Source: Peribacillus simplex (GTDB lineage: Bacteria; Bacillota; Bacilli; Bacillales; DSM-1321). Taken from it: DNA of 64,000 nucleotides. This document shows, piece after piece, positions 58,418-64,000 of the stretch. The notes under the pieces were generated by a model, which saw only the letters and a program-made list of their open reading frames with translations, searched no databases and was not told the DNA's origin. How positions within the stretch are numbered: the stretch's first letter is position 1; every line of letters starts with the position of its first letter. Location of the stretch: the NCBI RefSeq assembly GCF_900156045.1, contig NZ_FTMX01000006.1, positions 62,001-126,000 of the forward strand. The letters are read 5' to 3'. Made by a program: the position numbers and the translations under genes.

Positions 58418-59889
58418 ATATTGCGATCATCATTATTTTCAGTTTCCTGTTGCTGTCACTTTATTTAGGGATTAGGGCAAGAAAAGGCAAGGACATGGAC
58501 CTTGAACAGTGGACAGTCGGCGGACGCGGGTTCGGTCCTTTCATCATCATGATTTTACTGGCGGGAGAGATTTATTCCACCTCCACTTTCCTGGGGTCCA
58601 GCGGGTGGGCATATGGTATAGGCGGTCCGGCATTGTACGGAACGGCGTTCGCAGCGTTGGGCTACCTGTTTTCATATTGGATTTATCCTGCCATTTGGAG
58701 CTACGGAAATAAACATAAGCTCATTTCACAAGCAGACTTTTATGTTAAAAAGTACAAAAGTCCGTTATTGGGGGTACTCGTTTCAATCGTAGGTGTTTTG
58801 GCCCTGGTACCGTTTTTGGTGCTGCAATTAAAGGGTCTGGGAATCATCGTATCTACTACTTCCTATGGTTCGATTTCACCGACGGTTGCCGTTTGGATCG
58901 GAGCTGTTTCAGTTACGGCTTATGTGATGATTTCAGGTATCCATGGATCGGTTTGGACAGCTGTTCTCAAAGACATCATGATCGCTTTGGTCGCGTTATT
59001 TTTAGGGATTTACATTCCGCTTCATTATTTTGGCGGAATCCAGCCGATGTTCGAAGCAGTCAATGCCGTCAAGCCTGATTTCCTGACACTACCGGATATG
59101 GGGATGAGTGCTTCATGGTTTATATCCACGATCATCTTGACGACGTTAGGTTTCTATATGTGGCCGCAAACATTCGGTTCTGCATATACAGCTAAAAGTG
59201 CCAAGACATTCCGTAAAAATGCGTTCATCCTTCCGCTTTACGGAGCATTATCCGTCGGTGCGATCTTTGTGGGCTATGCCGCCATCATTAAAGTTCCCGG
59301 GCTGCAGGGGCCGGATATGGATCTTGCGTTATTGAAGCTTTCGATCAATACCTTCGATCCTTGGTTTGTGGGGGTCATCGGGGCAGCGGGTCTATTGACC
59401 GCCCTTGTTCCTGGCTCGATGATTTTAATGAGTTCAGCGACGCTGCTTGCCAAAAACGTGTTTCAGCATTTTTCTCCTTCTGCCTCGGATAAACAAATCA
59501 CGACGATTGCCAAGTTGCTCGTACCTGTTCTTGCTCTCATTGCCGTGTATTTTACTTTGACTGGAGGAAATACGATCGTGGCCCTTTTATTGATGGGATA
59601 TAGCATGGTGACTCAATTATTCCCATCTTTTATCGCCAGTCTCCTGCAAAATAACTTCGTGACGAAAGAGGGTGCGTCAGCGGGCATCATTGCCGGTTTA
59701 GCCACTGTTGGGTATACAACCATAACAAGCGCTACAATTGGGACACTTTTCCCGGCATTGCCGCAAGCCGTTAAAGATTTGAACATTGGTCTTGTTGCTC
59801 TCCTCATAAATGTGATTGTAATGATTGGAGTCAGTCTCATTGCAAGGAAATTTTCCAAGGATAATAAAGGTGAATTGGAAGCTGCTTGA
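58414..59889 (+). CDS. sodium/solute symporter (SSS family)
   Basis: The 491-residue protein has about thirteen membrane helices. Landmarks are LEQWTVGGRGFGPFIIMILLAGEIYSTSTFLG, GSAYTAKSAKTFRKNAF and a LLTALVPGSMILMSSATLLAKN segment typical of MctP/PutP-like SSS proteins. With the DUF3311 protein it probably imports a monocarboxylate or other small organic acid with sodium; the substrate is not shown by the sequence. Confidence 0.87.
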   Translation: MNIAIIIIFSFLLLSLYLGIRARKGKDMDLEQWTVGGRGFGPFIIMILLAGEIYSTSTFLGSSGWAYGIGGPALYGTAFAALGYLFSYWIYPAIWSYGNKHKLISQADFYVKKYKSPLLGVLVSIVGVLALVPFLVLQLKGLGIIVSTTSYGSISPTVAVWIGAVSVTAYVMISGIHGSVWTAVLKDIMIALVALFLGIYIPLHYFGGIQPMFEAVNAVKPDFLTLPDMGMSASWFISTIILTTLGFYMWPQTFGSAYTAKSAKTFRKNAFILPLYGALSVGAIFVGYAAIIKVPGLQGPDMDLALLKLSINTFDPWFVGVIGAAGLLTALVPGSMILMSSATLLAKNVFQHFSPSASDKQITTIAKLLVPVLALIAVYFTLTGGNTIVALLLMGYSMVTQLFPSFIASLLQNNFVTKEGASAGIIAGLATVGYTTITSATIGTLFPALPQAVKDLNIGLVALLINVIVMIGVSLIARKFSKDNKGELEAA

Positions 59890-59911
59890 TAATTTTGGAT
59901 TTTAATAAAAA

Positions 59912-59983
59912 GGCTGTTTTCGCATACTTTGTTGCTATTTTGCAGCGGGACAGGTGAGCATCTGGAGGGGAAATCAACCACAC
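59912..59983. repeat. repeat fragments in the gap after the symporter gene
   Basis: GGCTGTTTTCGCATACTTTG matches, inverted, the CAACAAAGTATGCG element at 7.75 kb. It is followed by GAGCATCTGGAGGGGAAATC and AACCACACC, the right end of the 7.6 kb repeat copy. Confidence 0.7.
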
Positions 59984-60058
59984 CGCTTTACTTGTTTTAA
60001 ATCGTTTCGTTTTAAATCAACAATCTTTACGAAAAGAGCCTAAAAAAAGAGGAGGGGC

Positions 60059-60967
60059 ATGATGTTTGCAAAGGTAAACGGAACAAAGATATATTTCGAT
60101 GTGGAAGGGGCGGAATTGGTGCCTGAAGGAGATTCATGGAGAAAGAAGCCGGTCTGTTTCGTCATTCATGGCGGACCCGGGGGCGAGCACATTGGATTTA
60201 AACCGTTCCTGACGCCGCTTTCGGAATCAATGCAGTTGGTTTACATTGATCAGCGCGGTTGCGGACGTTCTGAGCGCGGTCCGAAATCGACATATAACCT
60301 GGAGAATAACGTGGAGGATCTAGAGGCGATCCGGAACTATTTGGGGTTGGGAAAGGTTATTGTACTGGGCCATTCTTACGGGGGGATGGTTGCACAAAAG
60401 TACGCCATTCGCTATCCGGACAATGTGGCTGCCCTTCTTCTGATCGCAACTTCACCAAGCCATGTCTTTGGAGAAGAGGCAATGGTGAAAATAGAGGAAA
60501 CCGGGACGGATGATCAAATAAGGATGGCAAAACTTCTATTTGAGGGGGCTATGGAAAAACAGCATATGGCTGAATTCAGTATAGTCATGGAACCGCTCTA
60601 TTTTTACTCATCAAGGGGAAAGGTAAGAACTGAAGCGGAAAAAGAGATGATGCGAAAGAAGAAATCGAATTTTAATTGGGAAGCGGCTAATGAAGGGGCC
60701 AAGTTTTTGAAAACATTTGATTTAATGGACCAGCTGGATCAAATACCGTGTCCAACATTAGTGGCAGGCGGCCGTCATGATTGGATCACCCCTGTTGAGG
60801 CATCCATTCTCATCGCCGAAAAGATTCCTGACAGTGAATTGATCATTTTTGAAAAAAGCTGTCATTATGTTTTCATTGATGAAAATAGGGAGTTCATTTC
60901 AAGGATTTCCTCTTTCATGAACGGTAGATTAGGACTCCATGAAATAGCGGCTTTGCCCAAAGCATAG
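60059..60967 (+). CDS. proline iminopeptidase-like alpha/beta hydrolase
   Basis: The 302-residue protein has the oxyanion motif HGGPGG, DQRGCGRSERG, the nucleophile elbow GHSYGGM (Ser near residue 109), and late Asp/His in GGRHDWITP and EKSCHYVFIDE. It belongs to the S33 prolyl aminopeptidase / hydrolase group. Substrate unknown. AGGAGG precedes the double ATG. Confidence 0.86.
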   Translation: MMFAKVNGTKIYFDVEGAELVPEGDSWRKKPVCFVIHGGPGGEHIGFKPFLTPLSESMQLVYIDQRGCGRSERGPKSTYNLENNVEDLEAIRNYLGLGKVIVLGHSYGGMVAQKYAIRYPDNVAALLLIATSPSHVFGEEAMVKIEETGTDDQIRMAKLLFEGAMEKQHMAEFSIVMEPLYFYSSRGKVRTEAEKEMMRKKKSNFNWEAANEGAKFLKTFDLMDQLDQIPCPTLVAGGRHDWITPVEASILIAEKIPDSELIIFEKSCHYVFIDENREFISRISSFMNGRLGLHEIAALPKA

Positions 60968-61109
60968 AAAAGGTACATGAACCGGGCAAGAGTTTGATGG
61001 ATCCAGGATGAACCGTTTGTGCTGTAAAGGAATTAATTATATATTAATCCTTGTGTACATTAATTCATGGATTAAAGTATGATGATAAGAAAGCCCGGAG
61101 GAGAAGATC

Positions 61110-61424
61110 ATGAAAAATATCAATACTGAACAAGAATACCGTGAACAAATCAATCAAGAGGGACTGACGGTCGGGATTTTTACGACTACATGGTGTCCAG
61201 ACTGCAAACGTTTAGACATGTTCATCGATGAAATCACTCAGGAACATCAAGACAAACAGTGGTTTACAATCGATCGTGACGAGTTCCCTGAGATTTCTGA
61301 CGAGCAAACGGTAATGGGAATTCCATCACTATTAGTATTTAAGAATGGGGAAAAGGTTGCACATCTGCACAGTGCAAATGCTAAAACTCCAGAAGCGGTC
61401 AATGAATTTCTAAATGACCTATAA
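61110..61424 (+). CDS. ytpP: thioredoxin-like protein YtpP
   Basis: The 104-residue protein has a WCPDC redox motif (TTTWCPDCKRLDMFIDE) and GIPSLLVFKNGEKVAHLHSANAK, as in B. subtilis YtpP. It probably acts as a cytosolic thiol reductant, perhaps in bacillithiol or general stress chemistry. AGGAG precedes the ATG. Own terminator follows. Confidence 0.88.
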   Translation: MKNINTEQEYREQINQEGLTVGIFTTTWCPDCKRLDMFIDEITQEHQDKQWFTIDRDEFPEISDEQTVMGIPSLLVFKNGEKVAHLHSANAKTPEAVNEFLNDL

Positions 61425-61437
61425 AAAACCTTGAAAG

Positions 61438-61481
61438 GTGAACCCCTTATTACGCTGTCATAAGGGGTTCACTTTTTTTTA
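61438..61481 (+). terminator. terminator of ytpP
   Basis: GTGAACCCCTTAT pairs with ATAAGGGGTTCAC, then eight T residues. Confidence 0.9.
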
Positions 61482-61543
61482 GAAATTTTTTCTAGAATTA
61501 ACTTGATTTCTATGATGAAACGGGTTTTAATTATAGATACCGA

Positions 61544-61560
61544 ATATCCATTATGGATAT
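61544..61560. promoter_or_regulatory. palindromic operator candidate of the Rrf2 gene
   Basis: ATATCCA-TTA-TGGATAT is a perfect palindrome about 40 bases before the Rrf2 start, downstream of an AT-rich promoter-like stretch. Confidence 0.6.
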
Positions 61561-61597
61561 CAAACATCCACATACATACTGAAAGAGGTGAAATGAT

Positions 61598-62104
61598 TTG
61601 CAATTAACAAAAGGGGTCGAGCAAGCTATATGCATCATCGTTATCCTCTCCACCCAGGATAAAAATGTACCGCTTTCGTCCAATGAGATCAGCAGACGAT
61701 TGGAGGTGTCTCCTTCTTATTTGAAAAAAATCATAAGGAAACTGGTCGTTAAGCAGATAATCACTTCCGTTCCTGGTAATAACGGCGGCCTTACTCTTGC
61801 CAAAAGTGTAGATAAGATTAAAAACCTTGAAATTATCGAGGCGATGGAAGGCCCGATTTCGATGTTTCCGGATACGGGGCTTATAGAAAAAGCATTTAAA
61901 GATGGAGAGTATGCAGAGAAGGGGATGGACGTCCTTCGTCGGATGTTTTCCCGGGCGGATCAACTTTTGATAGAGTTCTTTTCCAGCCAAACAGTGGCAG
62001 ATTTGCTGAAAGAAAGCTTTGGCACCACGGACATACCGACTCTTAATTGGAATTCGACGTCATTGAGTGATGTACTGCGTGAAAAGAAAGGTGAAAAGAA
62101 GTGA
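61598..62104 (+). CDS. Rrf2-family regulator
   Basis: The 168-residue winged helix protein (VEQAICIIVILSTQDKNVPLSSNEISRRLEVSPSYLKKIIRKLV) has the Rrf2 core with wing VPGNNGGLTLAKSVDKI. It lacks the cysteine cluster of iron-sulfur Rrf2 proteins; only one cysteine is present. TTG 61598 follows AGAGGTG. It overlaps the YhgE-type gene and probably controls it. Confidence 0.85.
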   Translation: MQLTKGVEQAICIIVILSTQDKNVPLSSNEISRRLEVSPSYLKKIIRKLVVKQIITSVPGNNGGLTLAKSVDKIKNLEIIEAMEGPISMFPDTGLIEKAFKDGEYAEKGMDVLRRMFSRADQLLIEFFSSQTVADLLKESFGTTDIPTLNWNSTSLSDVLREKKGEKK

Positions 62105-64000
62105 ACATGCTTAAACAAGAATGGAAGCTTTTCCTAACAAATCGAAAACTGGTCGGTGTCGCAATCGTTTTACTGTTCGTACCGATTATTTATGGGGGAT
62201 TATTTCTTAGTTCCGCTTGGAATCCATACGGAAATACAGGCAAATTGCCTGTTGCAGTCGTGAATAAGGATGTGAAGGCGGAATATGAGGGAAAAACCTT
62301 AACAGTCGGTAATGAGCTAATCGAGCAATTAAAGGACAATGATGATTTGGAATGGCATTTCGTAACGGAAAAAGCGGCGAAAAAAGGGTTTGATGATGGT
62401 ACATATTATATGGTCGTTACCATTCCGGAGGACTTTTCAAAAAATGCTGCAACCGTCATGGATGATAAGCCAAAAAAAATGAATTTGACGTATGACGTGA
62501 ATCCTGGACGCAGTTTCGTTTCTGAAACGGTCGGAAAACAGGCAACGAATAATTTGAAAACGGAAATTGCCGAAAGTGTCACAAAAGAATATGCGGAAGC
62601 GATTTTCTCCCAGCTTGATAAAATCGGAGATGGATTCAATGATGCAGCAGATGGAGCATCAAAGCTGGATGACGGCGCTAAAAAACTGCATGATGGAAAC
62701 AAAGAAGTGACGGAAAATCTGAATAAATTGGCTTCAAGCACATTAACTTTTAAAGATGGAGCGAATAAACTTCAAATTGGCGTAGGCGAGTTTTTGGAAG
62801 GAGCCAACAAGCTTGAAAGTGGCGCGTCGGAATTAAATAAGGGAGTTTCACAATATACTTCCGGTGTCGGTCAGTTGCAAAAGGGTGCGGACGAACTTGC
62901 ATCAGGCACAGGGGAATTAACTAATAATAGTGAAGCACTTTTACAAGGTTCATCCCAACTTTCCACTGGGCTCGCCAAAGTGGTTCCAGGGGCCCAAACT
63001 TTAAATACGGGATTGGCACAAGCGCAAACAGGCAGTGCGAATTTAAATGATGGATTGAATCAATTATCACAAAATGCAAGCCAGCTGACAGACGAATCGA
63101 CAGGAATTCCAAAATTGGCAGCAGGTCAGCAAAGTTTAAATGAGGGAATCAATAAACTTGCAGTAGGAAGCCAGGCGTTAAATGACGGCCTGAAAAAAAT
63201 GGATGGCCAATTGCCTGCAGAAGAACAGCTGAGTCAGCTTAAGCAAGGACTGACAAGCATTCAAAGCGGTGTGAATCAATTGCAAGAAGCTGTTCCTGCA
63301 GGGAGCAGCGCGTCCGGTACCGTATCTGGCATTACTGAAGACCTCAATAACAGTCAAGCGGCCTTAACGGAACTACAATCAACCATTGCGAATAATGGTC
63401 AGAGCACGATCAATGCCGTTCAAAGCACGGAAGCATTCAAAAGCATGACCGGCGAACAACAATCCGAATTAATCGGGGCCATTCAAAATGAACTTCAAAA
63501 CCAAGCGGAAGCACAAAAACAAATCGCATCGACTCTTGCTGCAAGTGTATCCGACTTATCAACGCAATTAAAGGATAAAGTAATGCCTGTATTGAATGGA
63601 TTAGGCCAGCTTCCAGAACAAGTGGCCAATTTAAATAATGCGGTGAATAAAGTCAATCCAAACGCCGTTTCAGCGTTAAACGGCTATACAGCAATTAGGA
63701 ACGCACTTGAAGAACAATTGATTCCTGGTGCAACTCAATTAGATGGCGGCTTGAATGAGGCTGTTGAAGGCAGCAATCAATTAACGGCGGCAACACAAAG
63801 TTTAAATGAACGGACTCCAGAATTAGTGAAGGGGATCAACCAGTTAGCACAAGGCGGTTCCTCGTTGAATAATGGCCTATCAAAACTAACTGAAGGATCT
63901 GGTCAGTTGGTTGATGGAGTTTCACAACTTCAAGCAGGTTCAACCTCCTTTGGGAATGGTCTTCAGAAGTATGCGTTCGGTGTTAGCCAAGTTGGCGAAG
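62101..64000 (+). CDS. yhgE: YhgE/Pip-type membrane protein, N-terminal part
   Basis: The gene runs off the right edge after about 633 residues. An N-terminal membrane helix (VGVAIVLLFVPIIYGGLFLSS) is followed by a soluble segment (GKLPVAVVNKDVKAEYEGK) and a long coiled-coil region of heptad-like L..G...L..G repeats (for example GANKLESGASELNKGVSQYT and QKGADELASGTGEL). This is the YhgE/Pip layout, large ABC-2-like proteins linked to type VII secretion and phage infection in other Firmicutes. GTG 62101 overlaps the Rrf2 stop; ATG 62107 is an alternative. Confidence 0.9.
   Translation, partial: MNMLKQEWKLFLTNRKLVGVAIVLLFVPIIYGGLFLSSAWNPYGNTGKLPVAVVNKDVKAEYEGKTLTVGNELIEQLKDNDDLEWHFVTEKAAKKGFDDGTYYMVVTIPEDFSKNAATVMDDKPKKMNLTYDVNPGRSFVSETVGKQATNNLKTEIAESVTKEYAEAIFSQLDKIGDGFNDAADGASKLDDGAKKLHDGNKEVTENLNKLASSTLTFKDGANKLQIGVGEFLEGANKLESGASELNKGVSQYTSGVGQLQKGADELASGTGELTNNSEALLQGSSQLSTGLAKVVPGAQTLNTGLAQAQTGSANLNDGLNQLSQNASQLTDESTGIPKLAAGQQSLNEGINKLAVGSQALNDGLKKMDGQLPAEEQLSQLKQGLTSIQSGVNQLQEAVPAGSSASGTVSGITEDLNNSQAALTELQSTIANNGQSTINAVQSTEAFKSMTGEQQSELIGAIQNELQNQAEAQKQIASTLAASVSDLSTQLKDKVMPVLNGLGQLPEQVANLNNAVNKVNPNAVSALNGYTAIRNALEEQLIPGATQLDGGLNEAVEGSNQLTAATQSLNERTPELVKGINQLAQGGSSLNNGLSKLTEGSGQLVDGVSQLQAGSTSFGNGLQKYAFGVSQVGE

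Overview
The window reads as a chromosomal segment of a low-GC Gram-positive spore-former of the family Bacillaceae. The closest fit is a Peribacillus / Bacillus simplex-type genome. The reasons are the many Bacillus subtilis-like gene neighbourhoods (yojNO, sigV-rsiV, pdaC, yvgKL, ywoGH, a ytrA-type ABC operon, yhgE), Bacillus-type ribosome binding sites, frequent TTG/GTG starts and intrinsic terminators. No rRNA, tRNA, prophage, transposase gene or CRISPR array was seen. The genus call is inference from family resemblance, not a search result.

Layout. 0-7.4 kb: a cut-off flavin monooxygenase, an M20 amidohydrolase, a cytidine-deaminase-like protein, a MEDS-domain protein, a FusB-type EF-G-binding protein, a 30-residue peptide gene with its own promoter, YhfK, maltose acetyltransferase and the BrnQ carrier. 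7.9-11.8 kb: the MoxR-type ATPase / VWA pair YojNO, a microprotein plus RCK_C membrane protein, and a DUF4023 peptide. 12.1-19.1 kb: a minimal ethanolamine operon, eutW-eutV-eutH-eutA-eutB-eutC, with an ANTAR-type antiterminator candidate between eutV and eutH. 20.4-24.2 kb: YeeN, then pdaC divergent from sigV-rsiV with near-identical ECF promoters facing both ways. 24.3-28.7 kb: DtpT and several small proteins of unknown function. 28.9-32.9 kb: biotin genes bioYDA divergent from bioB with two BirA-box operators. 34.1-36.7 kb: a deacetylase, a DedA protein and an MGDG-synthase-type glycosyltransferase. 36.9-38.8 kb: the YvgK regulator divergent from an orphan modA. 39.4-46.2 kb: two unknown proteins, a GrpB protein, and pectin/uronate genes kdgR, kduD, kduI, kdgK, kdgT without kdgA. 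46.3-51.6 kb: a second GrpB, a frameshifted DUF4937 gene, an ATPase, and a GntR-ABC-exporter operon. 51.6-57.5 kb: the YwoGH efflux pair, a 21-unit tandem repeat, a repetitive DUF6944 protein, pentapeptide and VOC proteins. 58.2-64 kb: a DUF3311/solute-sodium symporter pair, an alpha/beta hydrolase, YtpP, and an Rrf2 regulator with a YhgE-type protein running off the end.

Long gaps between operons are mostly filled by one dispersed repeat family of about 125 bp, bounded by GTTGATT and AATCAAC and present in direct, inverted, internally deleted and truncated copies. It is often followed by a hairpin tail and then a terminator. The strongest leads are the mirror-image SigV-type promoters linking pdaC to sigV, the mutually exclusive hexaloop/terminator structure before eutH, the small peptide gene at 4.2 kb, the repeat family and its apparent insertion into a terminator after modA, and the higher-order tandem repeat at 53.4-53.8 kb.
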